Assembly (NCBI GenBank): GCA_905236715.1 | Contig: CAJOMQ010000002.1 | Coordinates: forward strand, 1 to 64,000 | Source of the DNA: an uncultured Bacilli bacterium | GTDB taxonomy: Bacteria > Bacillota_I > Bacilli_A > RFN20 > CAG-826 | Direction of reading: 5' to 3' | DNA length: 64,000 bases | Part shown: piece after piece, positions 41,793 to 51,043 of the stretch | How positions within the stretch are numbered: position 1 is the first letter of the stretch | Layout: each line of letters opens with the position of its first letter | Position numbers and translations under genes: made by a program | Notes under the pieces: model-generated | The model's input: the letters and a program-made list of their open reading frames with translations, nothing else | What the model was told of the DNA's origin: nothing | Database searches by the model: none

Positions 41793-42854
41793 ATGAAAAA
41801 CAAAGCATTATTTACGAGTATTTTAGTAGGAATTTCCTTATCTACATTAGTCGGTTGCCAACAAAAAGATAATCGCATCCGTTTATCTTTTGGTTCACCA
41901 CTGGCGACTGAAGCGACGGAATTAACATATGCCGAATTAGTGGCCCGTATGGATAATGGGGAAAATATGATCGTTGTCACCTATGATTCCATTTATTCCG
42001 CGGATTGCTCTTGCTGGACCAATTTTAAGAAAATTGTCGATAAATATGTCGATGATAACGACACAATTATTTATCAAATTGACCGTAACGAATTTGAGGG
42101 ACATGAAGAAAATTATGGCCTCACCTTATTAAAAGAAAATAGCAACCCCACTTGTTTTATTGCTAGCCACGGGGAAGTGAAAAATGAATATCGTGCGGGT
42201 AGCAAAAATAATGAAGCTATTTTTAAAACCGAAGACGGTTTCTCTTCCATTATTAAAAAAGTGACAAAACCCGCACAAATAATGCTCGTAAATAGAGATT
42301 ATTTAAGAAACGCGATTGATTCTGGTGATAAATTAATTGTTTATCAAGCCAGAAATGCTTGTGGTGATTGCAATTATTGCACACCTAATTTCCTTTTACC
42401 TTATAGTGATAACAATGAATTAAAAACCAAAATCTTTTTAATGGATTTACAAGTTCCTGGTATCTATTATGATGCGGAAATGAATATGGATACTGAAACA
42501 TATGCCGCTTATAAAAATGAATATCAAATGACAGAAGCCACAAATGCGAAATATGGTTATATCACGGGTGTGGTTCCTACTTTCCAAGTTTGGGAAAATA
42601 AAGAATTAAAAGATGCTTGTGTTTATTTTAATGATTCATTAACAAAAGTCGATGATAAATGGGTTGTTGATACCACTTATTACACTAGTGAACGCGTTGG
42701 TAATTTAGCTTATACCAACACCGTTTTAAAAGGAAAAGTAGTCGCTGATGAAGATGTCTTTATTTGGGGCGATAATGGTTATTGGAACCAAGACGCCGCG
42801 GCCAAAGAACATAACCCCATCTTAGAAAGTTTCTTAAATTATTACGCTAAATAA
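41793..42854 (+). CDS. lipoprotein with two thioredoxin-like domains
   Basis: 353 residues from ATG 41793. Signal peptide ends in lipobox STLVGC. Two thioredoxin-like segments follow: the first with SADCSCWTNFKKIVDKYV (Cys-x-Cys, near residue 70) and a cis-Pro-like SNPTCFIASHG; the second with CGDCNYCTPNFLLPY (Cys-x2-Cys-x2-Cys, near 190) and GVVPTFQVWENK as cis-Pro region. So it is a membrane-anchored, extracellular redox or adhesion-like protein. Thiol-oxidase activity is not shown. Its stop overlaps the convergent add stop by 8 nt. Confidence 0.72.
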   Translation: MKNKALFTSILVGISLSTLVGCQQKDNRIRLSFGSPLATEATELTYAELVARMDNGENMIVVTYDSIYSADCSCWTNFKKIVDKYVDDNDTIIYQIDRNEFEGHEENYGLTLLKENSNPTCFIASHGEVKNEYRAGSKNNEAIFKTEDGFSSIIKKVTKPAQIMLVNRDYLRNAIDSGDKLIVYQARNACGDCNYCTPNFLLPYSDNNELKTKIFLMDLQVPGIYYDAEMNMDTETYAAYKNEYQMTEATNAKYGYITGVVPTFQVWENKELKDACVYFNDSLTKVDDKWVVDTTYYTSERVGNLAYTNTVLKGKVVADEDVFIWGDNGYWNQDAAAKEHNPILESFLNYYAK

Positions 42855-43842
42855 TTTTTTGATAAAATTTAAAAATTTTATTTTTAAGAAGAGATAACAA
42901 CTCTTCTTTTTTATTTTCATCAGTAAAAGAATATTTAATGGAATTGGTTAATAATTGTTCCACTTCTTTTTGGGATAGTTGAAAAGTTTCTACCATATAT
43001 TGAAATTCTTTTATGACATCCGTTTGTGAGACAGTCATATTATCACTATTGATGGTCACTGGTATTCCTAATTCCATGAATTTTCTTAATGGAACATCTT
43101 GATAACATTTAAGTGATTTAGTTTGTAAATTACTGGTGGGACAAAATTCAAAACAAATGTTGTTCTTTTTCACAAAATCCACGGTTTGATTGTCCAAAGA
43201 TAAATGGACTCCGTGTCCAATTCTTTGTGCACCATTAGCAATCGCCATCATAATTTCATCACTGCCAGTGGCTTCGCCAGCGTGGATGGTAATATTTAGT
43301 CCATATTCCTGGGCTTTTTGGAAAATACGAGAATAAAAAGATGAAGGATGTAATCGTTCTGCGCCCGCTAAATCAACCGCCACTACTTTGCTACCTTTTA
43401 ATTTATGGGCAACTTCAATAGTTTCTAAATTAGTTTGTTCATCGGCGTGACGCATGCAACACAAAATGATATTAGCGTCAAAACCCGGACAATCTTTTAA
43501 GGCTTTATTTAATCCCTTTAAAACCGCTTCCACAACTTGTAGTTGTTTGAGACCTTTTTGTAGATGTAATAAAGGAGCGAAACGGATTTCGGCATAAATA
43601 TAACCCAATTTATATAATCTATGGACAAGAGAAGAAGTTGCATATTCTAAAGATTCGGCATCTTGTAAGAGCAAAAGAGGAAAATCAAACCTCTCTAAAT
43701 ATTCTTCTAAAGAAGAACAATCTTTTGCAACATATATATTTCTTGGAAATTCTTTTCCTAAATCAATATTATTTTTCTTTCCTAGATAAAGGAAATCTTC
43801 TTCACTTAAAGAACCATCAAGATGGAGATGAATATCAATCAT
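42847..43842 (-). CDS. add: adenosine deaminase
   Basis: 331 residues from ATG 43842 (SD AAGGG); five upstream codons on the track contain the SD. Zn-dependent amidohydrolase motifs: IDIHLHLDGSLSEE with metal His pair, ITIHAGEATGSDEI (catalytic Glu), GAQRIGHGVHL, FEFCPTSNLQT and VTINSDNMTVSQT with Asp metal ligand. Converts adenosine to inosine. The start lies within the 3' end of the MBL gene (8-nt overlap), so they are coupled. Confidence 0.95.
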   Translation of the reverse strand: MIDIHLHLDGSLSEEDFLYLGKKNNIDLGKEFPRNIYVAKDCSSLEEYLERFDFPLLLLQDAESLEYATSSLVHRLYKLGYIYAEIRFAPLLHLQKGLKQLQVVEAVLKGLNKALKDCPGFDANIILCCMRHADEQTNLETIEVAHKLKGSKVVAVDLAGAERLHPSSFYSRIFQKAQEYGLNITIHAGEATGSDEIMMAIANGAQRIGHGVHLSLDNQTVDFVKKNNICFEFCPTSNLQTKSLKCYQDVPLRKFMELGIPVTINSDNMTVSQTDVIKEFQYMVETFQLSQKEVEQLLTNSIKYSFTDENKKEELLSLLKNKIFKFYQKII

Positions 43843-44464
43843 GATAATCCCCTTCACTACTTAATAATATTAATGATGGTTTTGCAAAAATAGATTCGTC
43901 CACAACAAAGGAAGATTCGTTGATTTCTTGATAATCAAAGATTCTTTTGAAAATATCTATTTGGTTACCATCAAAATATCCTGATTTATTTTCTTTGCGG
44001 TAATAATGCATTGGCACCACTAATCGTGGTTTGATGAGATCCGCTAATTGTCTTAATTCTTCTGCGGAAATGGTATAAAAACCATTTATCGGAGCAAAAA
44101 CGATATCTAATCCTTTTAATTTCTCGAGAATTTCTTCTTTGGGAATGCAGCCAATATCACCCAAATGGGCAATTTTATATCCTTCCAACGTAAAAATATG
44201 GATGGTATTTAAGCCACGTTTCTCACCATTATGGTGATCATGAGGAACAATGATTTTTTCCACTTCTATTTGTTCTTGGCAAGGAAAAACTTTGATAAAT
44301 TCAACGGCGTCGTGATCAGCGTGATGATGCGAACAAAAACAATAATTTGTATTTACCATCGGCATTTGTAAGTTATCTACACCACGATAAGGATCAAAAA
44401 TAACTGAGATTTTATCAGCAATAAATTGAAAACATGAATGTCCGTAATTAATAACTTTTAACAT
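43835..44464 (-). CDS. MBL-fold metal-dependent hydrolase (UlaG-like)
   Basis: 209 residues from ATG 44464. Metallo-beta-lactamase fold: VINYGHSCFQF at the start (the GHSxF motif of the UPF0173/UlaG group), CSHHHADHDAVEF with the HxHxDH metal site, AHLGDIGCIPKE and LVVPMHYYRKEN with further ligands. Substrate unknown. It precedes add in one unit. TACAAT lies 9 nt before the ATG. Confidence 0.88.
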   Translation of the reverse strand: MLKVINYGHSCFQFIADKISVIFDPYRGVDNLQMPMVNTNYCFCSHHHADHDAVEFIKVFPCQEQIEVEKIIVPHDHHNGEKRGLNTIHIFTLEGYKIAHLGDIGCIPKEEILEKLKGLDIVFAPINGFYTISAEELRQLADLIKPRLVVPMHYYRKENKSGYFDGNQIDIFKRIFDYQEINESSFVVDESIFAKPSLILLSSEGDYHD

Positions 44465-44584
44465 AACACCACTATTGTAACAAAAATCAGCCACCATAAA
44501 TACTTCAATTTGATTTTTAATAAATAAATTTATTTTTTAGCGGGATTGCTATAAAATACAGGTTAGAAAGGAAATCATAGTATT

Positions 44585-45265
44585 ATGGCAAAAAAGGAAA
44601 AGAAGGCAAAAAAAGGAAAAGGTTTGTGGGCTGAATTTAAAGAATTCATCAACAAAGGTAATGCATTCATGCTTGCTGTTGGCGTCGTTATCGGCGGTGC
44701 GTTCTCTGCGATTGTTAACGCGTTCGTCAATATCTTGATGTCATTAGCTACATGGGCAGTCCCTGGAGGCTTAGCAGGATTGGTTACCGTTTTGCCAGCC
44801 TTAAATGATGCACAAAGAGGTTTAAATGAAAGTTTAGGTTTAGGCGGCTCCTTTGCAAAAGGTGAATTACAAACTTTAGCTACTGCATTAGCCAACGACA
44901 CATATGGTGAAGCTGTTGTTGCCGCTAACCCCAACTTAATCGAAAGTGTTAAAGGCACTATTACTGCTAATTACACCTTACACGGAACAACCTACACATA
45001 TAATATGCGTGCTGTTATTGACTGGGGTGCGTTAATCAACGCCGTTATTGCTTTCATTATTATTGCTATCGTTTTGTTCATCATCGTTAAAGTTGTTAAC
45101 ACAGTACAACGCAAAAACGAAGAAATTAAAGCGAAAGCTCAAGAAGCTTATTACGAAAAACATCCTGAAGAAAGACCAGTTCCACCAGAACCAGGCAAAC
45201 CTGCTCCAACCGATGTTGAATTATTAGCAGAAATTCGTGATTTGCTAAAAGCGCAAGCAAAATAA
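44585..45265 (+). CDS. mscL: large-conductance mechanosensitive channel MscL, enlarged loop
   Basis: 226 residues, against about 120-150 in most MscL. Basic N-terminus, then the conserved first helix FINKGNAFMLAVGVVIGGAF, an extracellular loop of roughly 90 residues (normally about 30), the second helix with VIDWGALINAVIAFIIIAIV, and a Pro-rich stretch before a helical C-terminal bundle (DVELLAEIRDLLKAQ). The channel opens under membrane tension to release solutes. SD AAGGA and TGCTATAAAAT extended -10 upstream. Pairs functionally with mscS at 57713-58732. Confidence 0.93.
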   Translation: MAKKEKKAKKGKGLWAEFKEFINKGNAFMLAVGVVIGGAFSAIVNAFVNILMSLATWAVPGGLAGLVTVLPALNDAQRGLNESLGLGGSFAKGELQTLATALANDTYGEAVVAANPNLIESVKGTITANYTLHGTTYTYNMRAVIDWGALINAVIAFIIIAIVLFIIVKVVNTVQRKNEEIKAKAQEAYYEKHPEERPVPPEPGKPAPTDVELLAEIRDLLKAQAK

Positions 45266-45282
45266 CAAATTTATGATGATTA

Positions 45283-45308
45283 AGGCTGTGAATTTCACAG
45301 TCTTTTTC
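45283..45308 (+). terminator. terminator of mscL
   Basis: GGCTGTGAA/TTCACAGTC with one G-U, then TTTTTC. Confidence 0.8.
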
Positions 45309-45326
45309 TTTGCTTGGTAAAAGAAA

Positions 45327-45346
45327 ATCCCCTTTATTAAGGGGAT
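45327..45346 (-). terminator. terminator of fba
   Basis: ATCCCCTT-TATT-AAGGGGAT with TTTCTTTT on the minus strand. Confidence 0.88.
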
Positions 45347-45366
45347 GTTTTCAATTTGAGGATTAA

Positions 45367-46347
45367 TTAGATTTTATCGTTAGAACCTAAGACATCAATA
45401 ATCTTATGTTTGACGATGGCTTTGACATATTCTCTACCTTGTCCAACATATTGACGAGGATCAAAGTGATCTGGATGTTCTTCAAAATGTTGTCTGATAC
45501 CAGCGGTCATCGCTAAACGAAGGTCACTATCGATGTTGATTTTACAAACGGATAATTGCGCAGCGTGACGTAATTGTTCTTCGGGAACACCAACCGCGTC
45601 CACTAATTTGCCACCATGTTCGTTGATTATTTTCACATATTCTTGGTTAACAGAAGAAGAACCATGGAGGACAATGGGGAAGCCTGGTAATCTCTTGCTC
45701 ACTTCTTCTAAGATGTCAAATCTTAATGGAGGAGGTAATAAGATACCGGTTTTGGGATCTCTTGTACATTGTTCTGGTTTGAATTTATAAGCACCGTGAG
45801 AAGTACCAATAGCAATAGCTAAGGAGTCGCAACCTGTGCGTTTAACAAATTCTTCAACGTCTTCTGGACGTGTATATGATTCGTTTCCGTGTTCCACTTT
45901 TACTTCATCTTCAATACCGGCCAAAGTACCTAATTCAGCTTCAACGGTCACATATGGGTGTTTAGATGTATCGTGAGCGTATTCCACGACTTTTTTGGTT
46001 AAAGCGATGTTTTCTTCAAAAGATTTGCTGGAAGCATCAATCATGACGGAGGTGAATCCACCATCGATGCAATCTTTACAAAGTTCAAATGTATCACCGT
46101 GGTCTAAATGTAAGACAATGGGGATACCGGTATCTTCAACAGCGGCTTCCACTAAATGTTTGAGATAACCCGCTTTGGCGTAATTTCTCGCCCCTTTACT
46201 ACATTGAAGAATGACGGGGGAATTACATTCTTTCGCCGCTTCGGTAATGGCTTGGACGATTTCCATATTGTTGCAATTAAAAGCACCAATTGCATAGCCA
46301 CCATCATAAGCTTTTTTAAACATTTCAATTGTGTTAACTAATGGCAT
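45367..46347 (-). CDS. fba: class II fructose-bisphosphate aldolase
   Basis: 326 residues, Zn-dependent aldolase of glycolysis. Motifs: YAIGAFNCNNMEIVQAI, VLHLDHGDTFELCKDCI (metal His and catalytic Asp), VEAELGTLAGIED, GTSHGAYKF and IVLHGSSSVNQEYV. Length fits the family. SD AAGGAAG. Monocistronic with its own terminator. Confidence 0.97.
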   Translation of the reverse strand: MPLVNTIEMFKKAYDGGYAIGAFNCNNMEIVQAITEAAKECNSPVILQCSKGARNYAKAGYLKHLVEAAVEDTGIPIVLHLDHGDTFELCKDCIDGGFTSVMIDASSKSFEENIALTKKVVEYAHDTSKHPYVTVEAELGTLAGIEDEVKVEHGNESYTRPEDVEEFVKRTGCDSLAIAIGTSHGAYKFKPEQCTRDPKTGILLPPPLRFDILEEVSKRLPGFPIVLHGSSSVNQEYVKIINEHGGKLVDAVGVPEEQLRHAAQLSVCKINIDSDLRLAMTAGIRQHFEEHPDHFDPRQYVGQGREYVKAIVKHKIIDVLGSNDKI

Positions 46348-46445
46348 AATTTTTCTTCCTTATTCGTTTTTATAGTAATACTTTTAAGTATTGCCAAACA
46401 ATATGATAATATTTTTTCTTCCTTTTAGCAAAATAAATTATCTAT

Positions 46446-47159
46446 CTATTTTTGGACCTTTTTGGTTAAATCATCATAAATTTTTTCATTGAAATAAGAT
46501 TTATTTAAAGGAACGATAGAAACAATACCATGTTCGACTTGATAACAATCACTATCAGGGTGGCTATCATAACCTTTTTCTAATTTCCGATAGGCAAAGT
46601 AACCATCGCCTTCTTTTTCCATATATTGATAATCGTTTCGATAATATAAAGTACCAAGAGACAAACCTTTATATTCTTTAAAAGGGAAATTGACATTTAA
46701 AAGATATTCTTTACTGATTAATTCATTTTTCAAAATGAAAGCAAATACTTCATCAAATTTTTCTTCAATGACCGAAAAATCATCATATGGGGTAGAAAAA
46801 GCAATTGAAGGAACTCCAAACATCAAAGCTTGTTGAGCGGCGCCTATGGTACCACTATACATCGTGTCATAAGAGATATTTAAACCGTTATTACAACCAG
46901 AAATAACTAAGTCAAAATCAATATTTAAAAGCGATAATCCCATTGATACACAATCAACAGGTGTAGCATCACAGGAAAAGACATTTTTTTCTTCTTCTTT
47001 AATATGGATGGGATGACCAATAGTTAAAGAACATGATTTAGCGCTCATTGGGGAATCAGGTGCCACAATCACCACTGTGCCATATTTTTCTAATTTATCT
47101 TTTAATAGACGAATGCCATATGAATTATAGCCATCATCATTCGTTAATAATATCTTCAT
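46446..47159 (-). CDS. surE: 5'/3'-nucleotidase SurE
   Basis: 237 residues. SurE motifs: ILLTNDDGYNSYGI at the start (metal Asp pair), VVAPDSPMSAKSCSLT, and DLVISGCNNGLNISYDTMYS. Dephosphorylates nucleotides. ATGA overlap with the NUDIX gene indicates co-translation; both act on nucleotides, a possible house-cleaning pair. Confidence 0.96.
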   Translation of the reverse strand: MKILLTNDDGYNSYGIRLLKDKLEKYGTVVIVAPDSPMSAKSCSLTIGHPIHIKEEEKNVFSCDATPVDCVSMGLSLLNIDFDLVISGCNNGLNISYDTMYSGTIGAAQQALMFGVPSIAFSTPYDDFSVIEEKFDEVFAFILKNELISKEYLLNVNFPFKEYKGLSLGTLYYRNDYQYMEKEGDGYFAYRKLEKGYDSHPDSDCYQVEHGIVSIVPLNKSYFNEKIYDDLTKKVQK

Positions 47160-47662
47160 AATAATTTCTTCGCTTTCTTTAAGATGGGAATTTCTCTTTG
47201 CATCACTAATCTAGCCACGGGAGAGACATCCATATTTTCCATTAAGGCAATAGCCTTATCAATTGGTACCCAGATTAATTTTTCAATCATTGTCTTTTCA
47301 TAATTATCGAGATTTTTACCAACATAAACCACCGTTTTGCATAGATAATAGAAATTTTTATTATGCCGATGAATGAGATTATAATAATCATCCACAATGC
47401 CAATCGGACAAATAATTTCACATTGATAGCCGGTTTCTTCTTTTAATTCGCGCAAAACGGCTTGTTTTGATGTTTCATTTTTATGAAAACCACCACCGGG
47501 CGTCTCATAATAATTACGGGATCCAAACATATCTTCCCCGTGTAATTTATTAAGAGCAATTTCGCCTTTTTCATTTATCAAAATGGCTCTTGCTACTTTA
47601 CGAGTGTGGTCGATATATGTATAGGGAAATTCATTATCTTTGAAGTGCAAAATAGTTTTCAT
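47156..47662 (-). CDS. NUDIX hydrolase
   Basis: 168 residues. The Nudix box is complete: GGGFHKNETSKQAVLRELKEETGY (G-x5-E-x7-REUxEExGU; two pieces shown as one motif). Opening strands (RKVARAILINEKGEIALNKL) are typical. Substrate not determined, likely a nucleoside diphosphate derivative. It leads surE in a two-gene unit. Confidence 0.92.
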   Translation of the reverse strand: MKTILHFKDNEFPYTYIDHTRKVARAILINEKGEIALNKLHGEDMFGSRNYYETPGGGFHKNETSKQAVLRELKEETGYQCEIICPIGIVDDYYNLIHRHNKNFYYLCKTVVYVGKNLDNYEKTMIEKLIWVPIDKAIALMENMDVSPVARLVMQREIPILKKAKKLL

Positions 47663-47696
47663 GTTTCTATTTTCTCTTATTTTCCTATAAAAGAAA

Positions 47697-47714
47697 AGAC
47701 CTCATTAGAGGTCT
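47697..47714 (-). terminator. terminator of the EF-G-like gene
   Basis: AGACCTC-ATTA-GAGGTCT with TTTTCTTTTAT on the minus strand. Confidence 0.85.
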
Positions 47715-47722
47715 AATCGGTT

Positions 47723-49774
47723 TTATTGACTGATTTTATTTTCCTTAATGACTTTGTCTTTTAAGAATTCGGGAACTTCTTCATAATCGACAAATTCTCT
47801 GTTAAAGAAGCCAGAAGCTTGGGTCAATGATTTTAATTGAGTGGCATAATCAATGATTTCCGCTTCAGGAATGAGAGCTTCGATTTCTTGACCATGTTCT
47901 CTTTCTTCGATGTTTTGAATACGAGCACGTCTAGTATTTAAATCACTTAAGACATCACCAGTATATTTACTTTCCACATTCACCTTAATGCGCATAATGG
48001 GCTCTAAGATGATGGGGTTACATCTCGCATAAGCATCTTTAAAGGCTAAGATACCCGCCATTTTGAAAGCTTGTTCATTACTATCGACGGGGTGATATTT
48101 ACCATCAACTAAAACACCTTTCACACCGATAACAGGGAAACCGGCTAATAAGCCAGAATTGAGGGCTTCAAAGAAACCTTTTTCCACGGCAGGAAAATAG
48201 TTCTTTGGAACGGCACCACCGAATACTTCTTCGGCAAAGACATTTTCTTCGGATGGTTCAAAACGCATTTTGACCACGCCATAGAAACCACTACCACCAG
48301 ATTGTTTGACATAACGGCCATCACCTTCGGCGGTCTTTTTAATGGATTCACGATAGACAATTTTCATTTGTTCGGTAGTCACTACGATTTTATAGACGGT
48401 TTTTAATTTGTCGATGACAAATTGGATGTGCGATTGAGAAACACCACCTAATAATAATTGTTTGGTTTCAATGTTACGTTTGACTTCCACACATGGATCT
48501 TCTAATTGGATTTTCGCTAAAGCGGGACCCATTTTCGCTTCATCATTTTTATTGGCCATGACAATGGCTTTAAAAATAACCGCGGTTGGATAATGGACTG
48601 GTTTATATACACAAGTGGCTTTGGGGTTAGATAATGTATCACCAGATTTCACTTTTTCTAAACGTGTAACTGCGGCAATATCACCAGCATGGACTTCGGT
48701 AATGGTATTAAGAGTTTTACCACACATTGAATAGAGCATGGAAATTCTTTGGGTACTACCATTGACAAAGACATCATCACCAGCGCGTAAGACACCAGAA
48801 TTCACTTTAATTAAATTAATCGTGCCAGAATATGGATCAACGATGGTCTTAAAGACATAAGCTGAGAATGGTTCATCATCATTAGTGTCACGGGTGATGG
48901 GATTACCTAAATCATCAGTAGCTTCAAATGGTTTTAAATCCGCGGGGCTTGGTAAATAATCAACCAGCATTTCTAATAAGACTTCCACACCGATATTTTT
49001 GGTGATAGAGCCCACTAAAACGGGAACAATTTCACCAGATAATACTTCTTTTCTTAAAGCATCTTTAATTTCTTCTTTGGTGAATTCTTCACCCATAAAG
49101 AATTTTTCCAATAAAGCATCATCGGCTTTCGCCACTTCTTCCATTAAAGCGTTGTGTAATTCATCCGCTTTCGCTTTTTTATCAGGATAGACTTCCGCTT
49201 CTACCATCTTTTTGCCATCAAATTTATAGGCTTTGCAATCAACTAAATTGACAAATCCATCAAAGCCAGCATCATGACCTAATGGGAAACAGAATGGGAT
49301 GGCTTGTTTACCTAATTGGGCGTGAATATCATCTAATACTTCGTCAAATTTGACATTTTCTTTATCCATCTTATTTAAGAAGATGAATGTGGGAACACCT
49401 CTTCTTCTTAAATTATTCCAGTGTTTGACAGTACCGACTTGGACACCGACAGAAGCATCTAATAATAAGACCGCACCTTTAACAATACGTGTGGCACCCA
49501 TATATTCGGAAATAAAGTCATCATTTCCCGGAACATCGATGAGGTTGATTTTATATCCATTTCTTTCAATGGGGATAATCGCGGTTTGAATAGAAGCACC
49601 ACGGGCTTTTTCCGCATCGGTATAATCGGATAAAGTATTTTTCTTTTCGACTTCTCCTTTATTAGGAATAAGTCCTGAAATAAAGGCTAAAGATTCCACC
49701 ATACTGGTTTTACCAGAAGATTGGTGACCTAATAAAACAACGTTTCTAATTTTTGTAGCATCATAATTTGCCAT
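47723..49774 (-). CDS. elongation factor G-like GTPase (EF-G paralogue)
   Basis: 683 residues, five EF-G domains. G1 LLGHQSSGKTSMVE, switch I region ARGASIQTAIIPI (canonical EF-G reads RGITI), G3 DVPGNDDF in place of DTPGHVDF, G4 FLNKMDKE. Domain IV shows GSGFYGVVKMRFEP. These changes place it in the EF-G-like (EF-G2) group, not the canonical fusA. His of the PGH motif, needed for GTP hydrolysis, is Asn here (VPGN), so activity may differ. SD AAGGAG. Monocistronic. Confidence 0.9.
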   Translation of the reverse strand: MANYDATKIRNVVLLGHQSSGKTSMVESLAFISGLIPNKGEVEKKNTLSDYTDAEKARGASIQTAIIPIERNGYKINLIDVPGNDDFISEYMGATRIVKGAVLLLDASVGVQVGTVKHWNNLRRRGVPTFIFLNKMDKENVKFDEVLDDIHAQLGKQAIPFCFPLGHDAGFDGFVNLVDCKAYKFDGKKMVEAEVYPDKKAKADELHNALMEEVAKADDALLEKFFMGEEFTKEEIKDALRKEVLSGEIVPVLVGSITKNIGVEVLLEMLVDYLPSPADLKPFEATDDLGNPITRDTNDDEPFSAYVFKTIVDPYSGTINLIKVNSGVLRAGDDVFVNGSTQRISMLYSMCGKTLNTITEVHAGDIAAVTRLEKVKSGDTLSNPKATCVYKPVHYPTAVIFKAIVMANKNDEAKMGPALAKIQLEDPCVEVKRNIETKQLLLGGVSQSHIQFVIDKLKTVYKIVVTTEQMKIVYRESIKKTAEGDGRYVKQSGGSGFYGVVKMRFEPSEENVFAEEVFGGAVPKNYFPAVEKGFFEALNSGLLAGFPVIGVKGVLVDGKYHPVDSNEQAFKMAGILAFKDAYARCNPIILEPIMRIKVNVESKYTGDVLSDLNTRRARIQNIEEREHGQEIEALIPEAEIIDYATQLKSLTQASGFFNREFVDYEEVPEFLKDKVIKENKISQ

Positions 49775-49805
49775 AATTTATTCTCCTTAATTATTGTTAT
49801 TTGTT

Positions 49806-50843
49806 TTATGTACGGAAATATTTTGAATAACGGCCTTTGGTAATCAGTTGAATACGGCCATCTTTTAATAAACGGGCTAAAGATTTTTCAATCGTCGCTT
49901 TGGAAGTGCTATATAAGACATTATTAACCACACTTTTACCAATCGGTGTGGAGCTATCCATGACAATTTTATAGACTTTTTCGTCGATATCGGCATCCAT
50001 ATTATTAATTTCCATAATATAATCCAATTTGCGATAAGCTTCTAAAATTCTCTTTAAGACGAAAGTCACAAAGGCGGTGTAATTATTTTCATTATCCGCC
50101 CAGCCCTTGGAAGAGGCTTCAAAAGCATCGATATATTCGTTGATGTGTTGTCTCATCAAATATGGAATCGCGAAATAATTATCGATATCATAACCAAATT
50201 TCTTTAATAAGAAATCAAGAATTAAACGTGAGACACGACCATTCCCATGGTTATAGGGGTGAATGCACATGAAATCGAGCATAAATGCCGCGATAAGAAT
50301 GAGTTTATTACATTCTTCATCTTGTGCACATTGATTGAATTGATAAATTAAATTTTCTAATAAAGGCAAAACTTCTTCGGGAGCCGCGGACACAAAAATT
50401 GTACGGAATGTGCCGTCGGGTCTAGCTTCTTGAATATAGTTTTGTGAATCTTTAAATTGTCCACCAAATTCCGGATTGTAATCGCGGTAAATGTAATAAT
50501 GAAGAGTGGAAATAAAACTACGATCAAATGGTTGATATTTATACACTTCATCGATTAAATCAAGAGCATTGTTATAACCACGAATCATATATTCTTGGAG
50601 GGTTTCCGCTGGTTCTTCACGATTGAAAATAGCCTCTAATCGACTTTCATCGGCATAAACAGAGCCGATAGCGTTAGATGCTAAAACATGTGATTGGCGG
50701 GCAATCTCTTTCAATTGATCCACTTTTTTCATTTTTTCAATGCCAAAGGTCTTACCCTTGTACATTTCAATGTAATTGAGCAAAGAAATAATGCTTGGCG
50801 TGGACATAGCCAAAACAGTTCCTTTTAAGTCAAACATTTTCAT
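49806..50843 (-). CDS. Fic family protein with C-terminal winged helix
   Basis: 345 residues: a helical N-terminal part, the Fic core with MCIHPYNHGNGRVSRLIL (near 195-210), and a C-terminal winged helix (SKATIEKSLARLLKDGRI). Fic enzymes usually AMPylate proteins through HxFx(D/E)GNGR; here Phe is Tyr and the acidic residue is His. The region where the inhibitory S-x3-E-(G/N) helix is expected reads SNAIGSVYADESR, without the usual Glu. The winged helix suggests autoregulation, and CGGTAATT-type repeats lie upstream. Confidence 0.85.
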   Translation of the reverse strand: MKMFDLKGTVLAMSTPSIISLLNYIEMYKGKTFGIEKMKKVDQLKEIARQSHVLASNAIGSVYADESRLEAIFNREEPAETLQEYMIRGYNNALDLIDEVYKYQPFDRSFISTLHYYIYRDYNPEFGGQFKDSQNYIQEARPDGTFRTIFVSAAPEEVLPLLENLIYQFNQCAQDEECNKLILIAAFMLDFMCIHPYNHGNGRVSRLILDFLLKKFGYDIDNYFAIPYLMRQHINEYIDAFEASSKGWADNENNYTAFVTFVLKRILEAYRKLDYIMEINNMDADIDEKVYKIVMDSSTPIGKSVVNNVLYSTSKATIEKSLARLLKDGRIQLITKGRYSKYFRT

Positions 50844-50902
50844 AAAGTATGAACCTCACTGAGTATATTATCTAGCAAAGGAAATATCATTGCAACTTAA
50901 TT

Positions 50903-51027
50903 CGGTATTTTTTTAATTTTTTTACCGAGTTATTTTTCTAAAGCGTGATAATTACCGAAATAATTACCTATTTTTTAAATATTTATAAGGAATAATATGT
51001 TTTTCTTGTTTTTAAATAACGGTAATT
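50903..51027. promoter_or_regulatory. cluster of CGGTA(ATT)/(AAT)TACCG motifs in the fic-fthC intergenic region
   Basis: CGGTA at 50903-50907, TACCG at 50923-50927, ATTACCG at 50951-50957, AATTACC at 50962-50968 and CGGTAATT at 51020-51027. Five copies in 125 bp, some inverted. They fit an operator array for a winged-helix regulator, possibly the adjacent Fic protein. Confidence 0.5.
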
Positions 51028-51031
51028 GCAC

Positions 51032-51037
51032 TATAAA
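51032..51037 (+). promoter_or_regulatory. -10 box TATAAA 6 nt before ATG, leaderless type
   Basis: TATAAA-AGAAAT-ATG; no SD can fit. The -35 is weak. The last CGGTAATT repeat overlaps the upstream part of this promoter. Confidence 0.5.
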
Positions 51038-51043
51038 AGAAAT

